Positions 25,112 to 36,720 of a DNA stretch of 64,000 bases are shown in pieces. The position numbers and the translations under genes are program-made. The notes under the pieces were generated by a model. It saw only the letters and a program-made list of their open reading frames with translations. It did not search any database and had not been told where the DNA came from. The stretch is from Climacium dendroides. Taxonomy: Eukaryota; Streptophyta; Bryopsida; Hypnales; Climaciaceae. Each line of letters opens with the position of its first letter. Position 1 is the first letter of the stretch. Location: NCBI GenBank assembly GCA_950106755.1, contig OX467083.1, positions 40,686,555 to 40,750,554 of the forward strand, read 5' to 3'.

Positions 25112-26211
25112 ATGGAAAAGGTAATGTGGAGAACAAATGACGTAATGCATCACAATAAATGCAATTTTTTTTATAGGATGACTTTTGCTACTTTTGAAAA
25201 TTTGGTGAATATTTTGACTCTTTTAAAAAAAAGTCAGGTTATGAATCAAGTGAGGCCACAAATGGAATTTAAAAAAATTGTAATTTGTGTACTTTACAGA
25301 TTTGCACATGGTTACAATCCAAAACATATGGATGATTGTTTCAAGATTGGAGTTTCAACCATTAAAAAATATGTAGATATAGTTCGTGACATACTAACTG
25401 ATGGGGACAAATTATTTGGCCAGTACATTAGCATTCTAAGCGATGACCGCCTTGATGGAATCGTTTTAGATTGTGCAGAAATCACAGGATTACCTAACAT
25501 ATGTGGAGCAATTGATGAGATGTACATACCTTTAGCTAAGAATCCTAGTAAAACAATCATTTTAATTGCGATTGATTTTTACAATAAAAAATTCAATTCT
25601 ATAGTTCTGCAAGCTATTTGTGATTCAAGGAAGATTTTTGGAATGTGTGTGCTAGCCAATTTGGAGGAGTGCACGATGGAGGCCAATTCAAAGTGTTGAG
25701 TTTGTATAAGAGTTGGAGAAAACAAGAGATTTTGAAACAACCAATGGTTTCTGTTGGAGGAATCAATTATACTCCTTATTTGATTGGAGATGCTACGTAT
25801 CCCATTTGCACGTATTTGATGAAGAATTGAAAGACCCTCAATGACTTACAAAAGAAAAGATTTGATAACTCTATAAATTCTGGAAGAATTGTCATTGAGC
25901 AAGCATTTGACACATTAACACTACTAGAAATTTTCGTATTTCTGTTGTTTTGGTCGCGTTGATCCGGTCAAAATCTGACAGAAATCTGTTGGTTTCAACA
26001 GATTTCTGTTAGATTTTGACCGGATCAACGCGACCAAAACAACAGAAATACGAAAATTTCTAGTAGTGTAAAGAATAGATGGAGAATTTTAAAATCTTTG
26101 AATTTTAGAGTTGACAGAGCTGCTAGAGTTATAGTAGCTTGTTGTTGGTTACACAACTATTGTGAGATGTTGAACCAACTTGAACCTCATGTGGCTAATG
26201 CACGTTTGTGA
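25112..26211 (+). pseudogene. PIF/Harbinger transposase, broken
   Basis: DDE-type transposase relic. The N-terminal part holds a helix-rich DNA-binding region (to about 25400). The first catalytic Asp is in GAIDEM (about 25507), the second in GGVHDGG (about 25660), followed by LIGDATYP, and the Glu is in VIEQAF (about 25895). Three lesions are visible: loss of one T near 25635, which shifts the frame before the second Asp; a TGA at 25828-25830; and the CACTA-type MITE at 25919-26068 inserted just after the catalytic Glu region. The reading frame resumes in phase after the MITE (KNRWRIL… to TGA at 26209-26211). The partner ORF lies tail to tail at 26663-27610, the usual Harbinger arrangement. 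It cannot make active transposase as read. Confidence 0.85.
25919..26068. mobile_element. CACTA-type foldback MITE 1
   Basis: A 150-bp, almost perfect palindrome starting CACTACTAGAAATTTTCG and ending with its reverse complement. It is flanked by the 3-bp target-site duplication TAA (25916-25918 and 26069-26071). The CACTA start and 3-bp duplication are diagnostic of the CACTA (En/Spm) superfamily. It carries a TGA in the transposase frame. Confidence 0.92.
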
Positions 26212-26662
26212 GGAGATTCATTTGTAGGATTCGGAGTTGGAAGATTAATTGTGCATAGAGATGGTAAAAATGCAAAACGCCAATGAAAAATCCTTAAGTA
26301 AAAATTGTTTATACAATGGGTTATTGAAAACCTAAATGACGAATGAATAAAGTCACATATCATTTCTACATATGTATGAAAAGACATGTTGCAATGTAGG
26401 TAAAAAAATTTATTGATTGTAATGGAATTTGGAACAAATCAAAACAAACTCAAATCAAATCAAAACAAATTCCACACAAGATTGGATAAAGATTTCCAAT
26501 GCTTTGTACCCTACTAGTAGAATACATAAGAGATTTCACATTTACTGAGAGAAATTTGAATGCTCCTTGCCCTTTAGAACTTCTACAATTAATGCTTCCA
26601 TTTGTAGTTGCCATTGTATGATCATTTCTCTATTTTGTCTCTCACTTTCTAACAACCTCTCC
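26212..26662. other. spacer between the two Harbinger ORFs
   Basis: Short tail-to-tail spacer, AT-rich, presumably holding the converging 3' ends and polyadenylation signals of both transposon genes. No other feature was seen. Confidence 0.5.
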
Positions 26663-27610
26663 CTATTCTCTCTCTCTCTCAAACAACTTTTCCTTTCTAC
26701 CTCTCTCACTATCAATCATTTTCTCAATGATTTGCAATTTCATCCTCTCAACTTCTAAAATTCCACTACTAGAAATTTCAGCAATTTCAGTCGATTCGGT
26801 CACGTTGATTTGGCCATTTTTTGACATAAATTTGCTGAAATCAACATAAATTTCTATTGATTTCAGCAAATTTATGTCAAAAAATGGCCAAATCAACGTG
26901 ACCGAATCGACTGAAATTGCTGAAATTTCTAGTAGTGTTCCCTTGGAGAAATTAGAAATTGCAACTACAATGGAGTCATTTGCAATGGTCAACTTTCTCT
27001 TTTTCTTTCCTACGCTTTTATTAATTTGTCTTTCAACCCTTAGTTGATTGATTACCTCTGTGTAGGGTGACTGAGAGGAAATTGCACTTATGGGGGCATG
27101 ACAAGGAGGAGGAGTTCTATGCACAGTCTCTCCTTCTTCATCATTCACATGTATAGTATTAGTATGTTGCATCCGCACTCCTTGATCTCCTCTTTTAGAG
27201 ACACCATTAATCTTAGCAGTGCCACCAAAGATGTCGAAAATTTCATACCATGGAGTCCAAGTTGAAGAAGGTGCTTCCATTTCTTGTTGCTTCACCTTCT
27301 CCTCCTGGTATTTTAACTTCATGCTTGCCAACTTGTCCCGCGTTTGTTGCCAAGTTTGTTGTGGTTCATCTGAAAACTGGACATTCAATTCGCTACAAAA
27401 TGACTTCCAATTAGCCTTTTTAAAAGGTTTTCTATTATATTCCCAATACTTCTCTTCACATATATTTACAAGGAATTTTTTAGTGTCCTCTGTCCATTCC
27501 TTCCTATGACTTCTAGTACCACGGGAACCTCTCTCCCTAGACCTTTGGGAAGTATCCTTTAAACCCTCATACATCATTAATTCCATTAACCTTCTTGGTG
27601 TAGGCTCCAT
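26663..27610 (-). CDS. Myb/SANT-like protein of the PIF/Harbinger element (ORF1)
   Basis: About 315 residues from the ATG at 27610; the frame is open from 27646, but MEPTPRR is the more usual start. Residues about 35-120 form a trihelix/Myb-like DNA-binding domain (Myb_DNA-bind_3 type): conserved W in EWTEDTKKFL, W in ANWKSF and the TWQQTRDKLASMK helix, then a PWYEIFDIFGG motif. In Harbinger elements this protein binds the element ends and brings the transposase to the nucleus. Residues roughly 225-283 are encoded by a CACTA-type MITE (26764-26937) that is inserted in frame without a stop. A Glu/Arg-rich C-terminal helix follows. It is probably no longer functional in transposition, since the partner transposase is broken. 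Confidence 0.8.
   Translation of the reverse strand: MEPTPRRLMELMMYEGLKDTSQRSRERGSRGTRSHRKEWTEDTKKFLVNICEEKYWEYNRKPFKKANWKSFCSELNVQFSDEPQQTWQQTRDKLASMKLKYQEEKVKQQEMEAPSSTWTPWYEIFDIFGGTAKINGVSKRGDQGVRMQHTNTIHVNDEEGETVHRTPPPCHAPISAISSQSPYTEVINQLRVERQINKSVGKKKRKLTIANDSIVVAISNFSKGTLLEISAISVDSVTLIWPFFDINLLKSIEIYVDFSKFMSKNGQINVTESTEIAEISSSGILEVERMKLQIIEKMIDSERGRKEKLFERERE
26764..26937. mobile_element. CACTA-type foldback MITE 2, inside the Myb-like ORF
   Basis: A 174-bp near-perfect palindrome starting CACTACTAGAAATTTCAGC, with the 3-bp duplication TTC on both sides (26761-26763 and 26938-26940). The termini match MITE 1 for about 15 bp but the interior differs. The insertion plus duplication is 177 bp (59 codons), so the host frame is preserved. 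Confidence 0.92.
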
Positions 27611-28067
27611 AATGTATGTGCAAGTATTGTAATACCTAATTCCCAAAGTGTGAATAAAAAAATACTATATTTGATAAATGTCACTAAGCTCGTAGCACTA
27701 AATTCATATTACCTCAAAACAGCCCCTGTGTTGTAAACCCTTGTGGAACGCCTAGGACAAAAAAAGAAACGATAACTTGCATGTCGGTACACTAAGTTTA
27801 TTGCAGTTGAATTTCTTTTGAGTTACGCAAGTGGGAAAAAGTGCCGTTTGAATTATATACCTTACAAGAATCTAGTATTGCCCGGTGATGGCCTCCATGA
27901 TGGACCCTAATCCCCACCCCCCTTTTCGGCCTTGCAGTTTGGTCCCTTATGGCCCCATTTGACCTCATGTGCACAACTCTAATGTTAGGGCTCCTACAAA
28001 AGGGTTACATTGGTGAGGCCTGAGGCCACGCCCTGTTCTTGCGATCAACTCCAAGGTTATTGTAAAG
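27611..28067. other. 5' flank of the Myb-like ORF and left flank of the LINE
   Basis: No further gene. GC-richer sequence at 27870-28030 (GGCC-rich) may belong to the right end of the Harbinger element or to older repeats; no terminal inverted repeat was matched. Confidence 0.4.
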
Positions 28068-28078
28068 TTGGCACAATT
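28068..28078 (+). repeat. LINE target-site duplication, left
   Basis: TTGGCACAATT, identical to 35345-35355. It marks the left border of the LINE insertion. Confidence 0.85.
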
Positions 28079-28547
28079 AAAACACGAATCTGGAGACAAC
28101 ACGCGAGGAGCACCATGGAGCGCCGACGCTATCAATACAGTGGTGAGGTAGTGCTAAACGCAGATCCCTGATCAATGGTGTTCTTGTTAATCTTCGATCT
28201 CAATCTTATTTTGTGCACGGGGATTGGCCTGCGTTTTCTTTTATAGTGCCCTTGCTGGGCTGAAGAGCGGAAGAAGGTGGGGACAGGAAGGGGAGCCGTT
28301 TTAGGGTTAGGGTTACGATAAGGTTTGAAAGGATGAGTTTGTACGCTGACATGGTTAGGTTGGTGCATGCGCTGGTGAGCCAGACGGCATCGGGTGTTGC
28401 GAGGGAGCGTACGTCAGCAATCAGGGAGGAAGGTCTGGTGGAACTAGAGTTGATTGCGGCCGTATCAAACATTGGAGGAATGACCGATTCCACCCCATAG
28501 TTGCAAAGCTGGGGGAGGAGCTACCAGAAGGGTACGAACGGAGCTGT

Positions 28548-30418
28548 GTGGGGTTTCTAATCAACACAAAAGCACTTAAGGTAACGGTCAATCAAGAGCT
28601 AGTTAGAAAAAAAACTGAATACCTACAAAAACATGCTATTGTTGCTTACTTTGTGGGAGGTAAACCTACTCAAGATGTGTTAGGGTTATGGATCCATAGC
28701 CTACAAGTTGTTGTGGGTGATTGGGTGGGTTGGGGAAGAGACTTAGGGCGGGGATTCTTCCAGATTCTCAACAAGAGGGCTAAAATTACTCACAAATTGC
28801 TTACGCTCATCCCTCACCAATCGAGATGGGGCACGTTCTTCAGCCTTAGACCTCAGGCTTCAACGCGAATAAACCAATGGGGCTTCGGATCCGGACGTGG
28901 ATTACACTAAAGGACATACTTGGAGAATTTCTTGGAGTAGCAGTGGAGCTGGTAGGTGGACTCGGGACAGTATTTGGTGCTGACAACCGGAACAAACACG
29001 CTTCTAATCAACGCTTTTGCGTCGACCTATCATTTGGGCACAGATGGCTAACACAAATTGAAGTTGTAAACGAATTTACAGATGTAGTCTCGATCATCAA
29101 AATTGACTACGGCAACCTGCCGATTCGATGCCGAGTGTGTCTAGCCACAGATCATCTCATGCAAGATTGTATTGGCCGCGGCGGTAGACTCAAACACGGT
29201 ACATCCTCGGGCAAAGTGGATGCAGGTGAATCAAGAAACGACCTCGGTTATAACGAAGCTGGCAAACAAGAGTCGCCAAACTCTAGTGACCTACCCGGAC
29301 CACCTCCAGTCAAGCCCGGTCAGCGACCAGTCCGGTTCACCACCGGTACGAGCAACCACAAAACAGGCGGCAGCAACAACAGTCCGGAGGCTAATCGACA
29401 AGCCAATAGCAAGCCTGTCTCGCCACAACGTTCATCCCCGCATGTTGTGGACTCCTCTTCAGGTACACACATTCACGAAACAATCTATACCGAGAGTGAC
29501 AAGAGTGCTTTCCAATCTCGTTTGACTCCGGAATACGAATGGAACGGGTGGGAGAAGGTGTTGCGGGGCCCAAAAGTTCGGGGTCCCTCTGTTCCAAACC
29601 AACGGGTGTGAACTCAAGGTAGACAAGCAGCAACAACTCCACCGTCATCGTCCAAAGTGCTTAATTTGATGGAGAGGATGTCTAGACGCAATCCCATGTC
29701 AAGACCAATCGTCGATCTGGGTAACCCGGTCAATATGACTGCAAAGGTTGGCGTAGGGAGAACAAACGGCGATGGGCATGTAGGGCAGCGCGAACACAAC
29801 AACCCCTTGCTTCCACCCGAAAGTAGAGCCCCCACGGCGATCTGTGACAACGACGCTGGTGTCCTTGTGGCGATCATGGACAGAGGTGATGGAAGACTAA
29901 CTAGAGTTGTGGCCAGGGGAAGAAGACCAATCGAGCCTGTTACCTCACCAGCTCAAGGTCAGACAGGGTTTGTTGAATCAGAGTCCGATAATCTCCAATT
30001 GCCTTGCGAGAGGCAGATAGTTGACAATCCCTCGCGAGTATTGGGCATATTCGAAATTGAATTGCCATCTAAGTTTATTAGCATTAGAAATGGTGATGTG
30101 CCCAATGATATGGTAGTGGTGGAGGACTCAAGATCAGCTGGTGACCTAATGATGGTTCAAGCTGGAGAACACAGTGAGGGGAGACCCAGTATTGACTTGA
30201 ATGGAACAGCCCCTGACCCTTCCGGTTCCTTGATTGGGGGCAGCATGATGAGGATGGTTACGGCAAGCTCAAGCCATCTACAAACTCTTCATGATCCACC
30301 AGGTTTGATTCAACTAGGCCCCAACAATTTAACGCCTCATTCTTCAAATTCGGATTGGTCATTGCAATCTCTTCCTAGGCATATGCAGTTGGAATTTATG
30401 GAATGGTTTAGAGAATAA
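28548..30418 (+). pseudogene. LINE ORF1, gag-like with CCHC zinc knuckle
   Basis: RNA-binding ORF1 relic in several frames: 28548-28910 (DUF4283-like, with AIVAYFVGGKPTQDV), 28877-29611 (continuation), and 29657-30418 (Pro/Ser/Asn-rich tail). A CX2CX4HX4C zinc knuckle, CRVCLATDHLMQDC, lies at 29129-29170. The protein would coat LINE RNA. The frame changes near 28890 and 29611 are lesions, so it is not translatable as one protein. The ATG at 28114 is followed by a stop after 18 codons, suggesting an earlier start was lost. Confidence 0.75.
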
Positions 30419-30699
30419 TGCAAACTCCAAGGGAGTGGTGGCTTTCTTACACCGCAACCTAGGAGACGATCAGGGGTGCAAATACGAAGAAGGGCAAACA
30501 TCTCTTCCTCAGGATTACAATTCCAACGGAGGGCTGACGTGTCTTCCTTTGCTAGACGTCTTCGCACTTCTCTCCTTCAAGAACGAAGGAGCACACCTAG
30601 TAGGGCTGAAGGAGAAGGGTTAGACTCTAGTAGGAATTTAGGAGAGAAGATTGCACCAAGGGGCCCATTGTTGTTTCTTCCCGATCCCCAATCCCAAGT

Positions 30700-33600
30700 A
30701 TGATTGTTACACTATTCTCCCAAAACCTTCAGGGAGTCAACTGTCCTTTGAAGGTTGACATTGTTAAGTCAAGCTTAGACTTTCTATGCTTTCAGGAACA
30801 TCGTCTCGGGGGTGACAAGCTGTTGGCCTATGGACAAGCGATTTGGCCAAGAGCTAAATTCTACTGCTTAGAAGCGTCTATAGGCTATGGACATAGTGTA
30901 GATGAGGTTGGGGCTGGTAAAGGAGGTGTATGTATGTGGATAGCCTTGGGCCTTCAACATATGATATCTTCTTATGGATTTTTTAGGTGTGGGCGGGTTT
31001 GAGAGGGACACCTGGAGGGGATCTATCAATTCTCAATGTATATGCCTCTACAGTAACTCAGGAGCGGATTGAACTCTGGTCTGAGCTCTTGTCTAGCCTT
31101 GATAAGGACTGTAGGTAGATCATGGGCATAGTTCGGGAAACTTTTTGAGTTTTATCGGCTAATTTCCTTCAATTCTCATATTGAACCGGTTTTTCCAGAA
31201 TTAAGTCCGGTTATTTTCTCTGTTTTTTACTCAAAATAGAAATTTTATAGATTTTTGCACCGGTTTTTTGCCGATGTTTTCAAATTGCAACCGGTTTTTT
31301 TCCCAATTCCTCCGGCTAACTTTGAACTAGCCGCCGGTTTTTTCCGAACATTGATCATGGGTGTTGATTGGAATTTTGTGGAACACAAAGGAAATAAGTC
31401 TAGCCTGTGTGGAAAGCTCATCACTACTAATGAGAGCCACTCTTTTGAAAAGTTGTTAGGGGCCCTTAATTTGGAGGAGTTTTTTCCTAATAAAAACTCT
31501 ATCAAGTTCACATGGGACAATAGGAGAAAGGATGGCTTCAGAATCTTAGCCCATTTAGATCGCTTTTACTCTTTCCAACTGACTGGAGGTTGTCCTAGTC
31601 TAGTGATGGAATACTTTATCAAAGGTGACAGTAATCATTCTGATCACTTACATGTCTGGGGGAAATTCCTTCTTCACACTACTGCCCTGAGAAGTCGGCC
31701 TATAAGATGAGTGGTAGGTATTTAGAAGATAGTGAGGTAAGAGCAAAGATCACACATCTCTGGGAGACGAATTTGAATGGAAGGTTCTTTGGAAAGTTGC
31801 GCAAGGTAATAAAGTACTACAAAGAGTATTGCATTAGGGCGGCAAAAGCACAAAGGGAGGAGGAAGCTCATCTAAGGGTCCATCTGGAAGAAGCAATGGA
31901 AGCCCTTCAAGCCGATTCTAGCAACGTCATCTATCAGAATCAACTTAGTGAACTTGGAGAACAATTAGGCAGAGTGGAGAAATCTCATATGGAGGGACTT
32001 AAGGTGTAAAACCGGATCCGTTGGAAAAGAGTTGGTGATGCATGTTCCAAATAATTCTTTCAAGCCCATAAGGATAGAGGGAATGGAGCAAGGATTACGG
32101 CTTTAGAGGACAAAGCCGGGGTATTACATTCTAACCAAGCCAACCTAGAGAAAATATGTGTGAACTACTACTCCAAGTTGTACACGGCCACACCTTCATC
32201 ACAAGTCAAGGAGGCTGCTATAGAATCCTGTCTTGGGGGGATCTCTAATAGACTCACGGACTCAATGGTAAATTCTCTCACTACACCCATAACTTTGGTA
32301 GAGCTGGACAGTGCTCTTAAAGAAATGGATCCAGGGAAGGCACCAAGCCCGGATGGAATCATCACGGGTTTTTTCAAGAGTTATTGGGATGTCATTAAAG
32401 TAGATCTCTTCTACACAAAGGCGGGGAAAGGAGCAAACTCACTAACTAGCGTCCCATCACCCTGCTTAATGTGTCTTACAAGTTGTATGCCAAGGTGTTA
32501 CAACGTCGGCTACAACTGGTGTTGATGGAAATTATATTCGTAGACCAATCTACCTTTTTGCCTTTGAAGTTCATTTTAGACAACATTTTACTCACACATG
32601 AGACTCTCGATTGGGCGGAACACTTAAGGCAACCTTTACTCTTCATGAAGCTCGACTTCAGCAAAGCCTATGATATGGTTGACCTCACATTTCTGAATAG
32701 AGCATTATTAACCTTTGGCCTTCCCGCGAAGTTTGTATCTATGACAAAGCTCCTCTTCCAAGGGGCATGTGCCTCGGTTAAAGTAAACGGGGCTCAATTT
32801 TCAATGTTCCCCTTACAAAGAGGTGTACGTCAGAGATGCCCATTGGCCCCATATTTGTTTCTTATAGTCACAGAGGTCCTAAACTCGATGATCAAGATTG
32901 AGATGGATAAGGGAGTGATCAAAGGCATCTAATTACCTGTGGAGGATTGTCAACAAGTTATGGCTCAGTATACTGATGACATGTCCTTGACCCTACTAGG
33001 GGGAGAACACTTAGTACTGGCAACTATTCACACTTTAGAGCTATTTTGTGCTGGCTCAAGACATATTCTAAACTGGGATAAATCCTGTGGATATTAGCGT
33101 GCTAAAGGAAGGGGAGAACGTCCCATGTGGACCTCACAACTTCAGATCAAATGGGCCGATGACCGAGATGTTGGTAAGCTGCTAGGGTCCTTGTTTAGGC
33201 TATCTCTCAACTCCATGGATGTTGATGCGTTTCTTCTAGAAAGGGTCAATAAACAATTGAGTTTCTGGTGTACTGCCAAGATTAATACCACGGGAAGAAT
33301 AGTGGTGGTTAACCATGCGCTTCTTTCTTCTCTTTATTTTTTTATTGCTATCTAGGTAGGTTCCCAAGCAGGGGTGGCCAAGTGCAAGAGTGCAGTGATG
33401 TACTTTATGTGGTCGGGATCACTTCACCGTTCACGCGCCAAGGTCTCATAGATGTAGTGCTGCCAAAGCAAGGACAAGGGGGTATTGGGTTAATTAATCC
33501 AATTGATGCTTTAACCACACTTATGGCGAAGTGGATTGTTAAGGCTTGTGAACCTAATCAATCCAACCTCTATATCTTCCTGCGTTATAGAATTTCATGC

Positions 33601-35145
33601 TTCCAACCCTATGGAGAAGGCAAGTGGGCACGAAGTATGGAATTCTTCACGATCCCAAGATTCCAAGCTAAACACGGATTGAAGGCATGGAACCAAGCTT
33701 GTGGAGCATGGAGGAAATTGGTTGGGAAGTTGGTGACTACTCCCCCTAGTATTCCAGAGGAACTACAGAACGAATCTTTATGGTGGTCTGCTTTCTCAGG
33801 ACAGATTGGGCCAGGGTTCTCAAGGATTAGAGCGACCAAACTACATTTCGTCGGTATATGTCGAATCCGCGATATACATAATAGAGGGAGTTTTTTGACC
33901 TGCAAAGAAGTAGAAACAAAATTTGGATTATTGACTAACGAGTTCGAGGCTTGGGAAGCCACAGTTCGTACTCTACAACGCATATGGAACACCCTCTTGG
34001 TTAACTTCTCTCCGTGCCTAGTTGTAGGGGAGTGGCTAGGTTGTTTCACGAATGACTCAGATTCCACACCACATTGCGTGATCCAAGTATGGTGTGGCTC
34101 CAATCTTGAGGTGGGCGGCCCAATAAAGGAATGGTACCTCCCCAGTACTTAGCAAGTGTGGGAGGTAAGAGCTTCTTCTGGTATCCTTGCACAGCGCTGC
34201 CTAGGAAACTCCGAGGAGCAAGTAGTGAGACATCCTACTCCTACATTTGGTGCTTTTCGTAGAGTTCGCGTGATCACAGTACGTCGAAGGTCTAGACATG
34301 ATAAGATCTTATTCTTCTTTGGGCAAATTGAGTGTCTTGATTGGGATCCACAACGGTTCGTGTGGGCAACAAGTTAGGGCTCAGTCCCCTTTTTTGACTT
34401 CACAACTAAACTAGATCGTGAACTTCTCATGAGTAAACAAGTGGTCTCTTGTATAATTGCCAAGAAGTGGCAAGGGGTTCTACCCTTGTCCTACCGGTTA
34501 AGGTGGAATACAGTTTGGACTAAGACCCGTACTCCTAAAGAAGCAGGGCTTTTGTGGCTAGTCTGGCATCGCACGGTGGCGGTCAATGCTTGGAGAGGGC
34601 GAATCCACCATGCAGTGGATACTAGATGCCCTGTGTGCCCTTCCAAGGTACACGAATTCGTCTTGCATCGGTTTTGGGAGTGCACATCTACCCAACAAGG
34701 TTGGCAATGGGGAATTCATATTATGAATACTCCCATCACCAACAAGGAGGCTAAAGGGCCTTGGCGCCCCCTTACATGGAAACAGGGTATCTTCTCTGAC
34801 CGCATTCCCTGTAAATTCAATCCTGTGAGTAGTATTTGGATGGTACTATGTACTATTATCTTTTGGACATTATGGATTGAATGTAACGATGCAACCTTCA
34901 ATGACATCAAGTGGCATCCAGTCAAGCTTCTGCAACGGATCTGGCTGGGGCTTATTGATTACGGTCGGATGGAGTGGGATGTTGTTTCTCGCCTTCACGA
35001 TAGGAGGGGACCTAGTGGTAACAAGGCCAGGGAGAGGTTTATTAGTAAGTGGCTTCGCAACGATTTGTTTGCTGTGATGGTGGGGGATACGCCTTGGTGG
35101 GTCTTAGCGGGTCCCAGTGCTGGGTTTGTTTTTCAACCACCTTAG
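30700..35145 (+). pseudogene. LINE ORF2: endonuclease, reverse transcriptase, zf-RVT
   Basis: ATG at 30700 starts the endonuclease domain (FSQNLQGVN, then CFQEHRL with the catalytic Glu). A TGA at about 31000 and the insertion at 31127-31352 break it; it resumes as MGVDWNFVEH. RT motifs follow: GKAPSPDG (about 32333), LDFSKAYD (motif A, 32651-32674), a VRQRCPLAPYLF block (motif B) and QYTDD (motif C, Asp pair at 32975-32980; Thr in place of the common Ala). Frames change near 32010, 32450, 32930, 33100 and 33360. The C-terminal zf-RVT domain (34429-35145) holds CPVCPSKVHEFVLHRFWEC from 34627. It encoded the machinery for target-primed reverse transcription. Inactive copy. Confidence 0.88.
31127..31352. 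mobile_element. small TIR element inserted in the LINE (9-bp TSD)
   Basis: 226 bp flanked by the identical 9-bp duplication GATCATGGG (31118-31126 and 31353-31361). Ends: CATAGTTCGGGAAAC on the left, and AATGTTCGGAAAAAAC as the reverse complement of the right. Inside are five imperfect CCGGTTTTTT-type units. A 9-bp duplication points to a Mutator-like (MULE) MITE; the short inverted ends fit only loosely. Removing it rejoins the endonuclease frame. Confidence 0.85.
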
Positions 35146-35344
35146 GTGGGTGGTGTTAGCTGGGGCAGCTCTTGATACTGGGTGTGTGCCTGGCTTGTAG
35201 TTTTATTTTTCTCCTTTTTTATTTTTTCTGTTTCTTCTTTTTGGCCACTTGCCTCTCCCAGGCCGCTTGCGGCTGGGTTTCTGTTCTCTTTCTCGTGCAG
35301 TAAAGCTATGCCTTCATTTGTGTCAAAAATAAAATAAAATAAAA

Positions 35345-35355
35345 TTGGCACAATT
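35345..35355 (+). repeat. LINE target-site duplication, right
   Basis: TTGGCACAATT directly after the LINE's A-rich tail, matching 28068-28078. Confidence 0.85.
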
Positions 35356-36170
35356 CTGGGTCCTAAATTGGGTCCCAGATCTACACAAAGCTTTTAAGAC
35401 TTGGGACACGCGCGTATCGAATTACATTTCAGGCAGAGCATCCTGAAGGGGTCAAAGTTGTGAATACGCCACTATATTTTTACGAAATTGACGTTCAATG
35501 GACGTGTGAAACCTCTCTGATCCAATGTGCTTAGTCTGCTACGTAAGTGGTCAAAGAATGCTCAACAAGAGTTAGGGAAGATGGGCGTACCTTGAAGAAA
35601 TTCGGGAACGTGCCTTTGATATGCGCTTGGAGGTTGTCATGTTGTTTGAACGAAGAAAGGCCCAGATGACTCAATTCTTTGAAGCTAGCTTCCGGTACTG
35701 GAAATTGCATCAAGTTTCAAAACCAGCGTTCTGCAAACAACTCGCATTCTGAGCTTTCCCTGTGAAAGCCGAACAGATTATCCTACACACGACTTGAGCT
35801 CAAGACCCACTAAAGTGAAGAGATCATGACGCCAGGAGATGCGGTGCTTTTCATCAAGATTCGCAGTTGCTAAATAGAGTATCCTTGCTTTTTTCCGTGA
35901 AGATCTATCACTTCACTGCTTGTCATAATGGAGTTACTGAAGGCATATCTGAATAAAGTAATGGGGTCAGCACTCCTGCATGTATTGCGCTAATTTTCGC
36001 GGCGGTCCATGCAACGGAACTGCAGACGAGAACTTTGCCTTCCACCCTCCGCTGCCACGTGAATTTTTGAGCAGCATCTTTACAGTCAGCATGAATGGTT
36101 GTCTCATCAATACTGATACCTTCAATATGGCAGGTGATACATTATGCAACTATTACAACAACAGAAAGTG
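35356..36170. other. intergenic, no gene recognised
   Basis: Mixed composition with a few open frames of about 60 codons on both strands. None has a family signature or splice context that I can defend. Confidence 0.4.
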
Positions 36171-36440
36171 AACAGAGAGGAACTACAGAGAGGAACTACA
36201 GAGAGGAACAACAGAGAGGAACTCGATTTCAATTTGAATTTGTACCGATCAATTTGAATTTGAATCTCTGATCAATCAATTTTCAGTGGGGCAATTCCGA
36301 TCAATTTCAATTTCATCAAATCGGATCAATTCTGGTCAATTTCAATTCTGATAAGTTTAATTCCAATCTGTTTCAATTCCGATCAGTTTAATTCTCATCA
36401 ATTTCAATTCATTTCCGATCAATTTCAATTTAATCTCCAT
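36171..36440. repeat. two simple tandem arrays
   Basis: First, about four units of AGAGAGGAACTAC type (36171-36222). Then a degenerate array of CAATTTCAATTCCGATCAA-type units of about 17-20 bp (36235-36440). Purely non-coding. Confidence 0.75.
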
Positions 36441-36499
36441 AGTTTATTGTTACCCTGCCAACCTGACTTGGAAATTCAATAAAATACTGAAGGGAGGTG

Positions 36500-36720
36500 A
36501 AACAAGGTGTTACACAGGTGAAAAACTGTTGCGCAGCATACGGAAAGACAAAACGTTTTGTCCCTTGTTGTTTTGCAAGCCAAGTTCTAGGCTTACAAAA
36601 CCACACCCAATTTGCAAGCCCAGCCCGACTTGCAAGCCCTAACAAGTCATTCATTTTGCAAGACAGGTGGAGCACTTTTGCAAGTCACTCTTAAGAAGTC
36701 ATCCGTTTTGCAAGACGGGT
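36500..36720. repeat. TTTTGCAAG-rich degenerate repeat
   Basis: Recurrent TTGCAAGC, CTTGCAAG and TTTTGCAAGAC motifs, including 'aagtcat.c.ttttgcaagac.ggtgg' twice (about 36646 and 36694). No coding signal. Confidence 0.5.

Larger units (their letters stand above)
28079..35344 (+). mobile_element. full-length L1-like LINE retrotransposon, decayed
   Basis: A 7.27 kb insertion flanked by an 11-bp identical duplication (28068-28078 and 35345-35355) and ending in an AATAAAATAAAA tail. Order: 5' UTR, ORF1 (DUF4283-like and CCHC zinc knuckle), a Pro/Ser-rich region, ORF2 with AP-endonuclease, reverse transcriptase and C-terminal zf-RVT. This is the plant L1 order. Many frame changes and stops show that it is inactive. 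It is not 5'-truncated as far as can be seen, and it carries one later DNA-element insertion (31127-31352). Confidence 0.9.
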
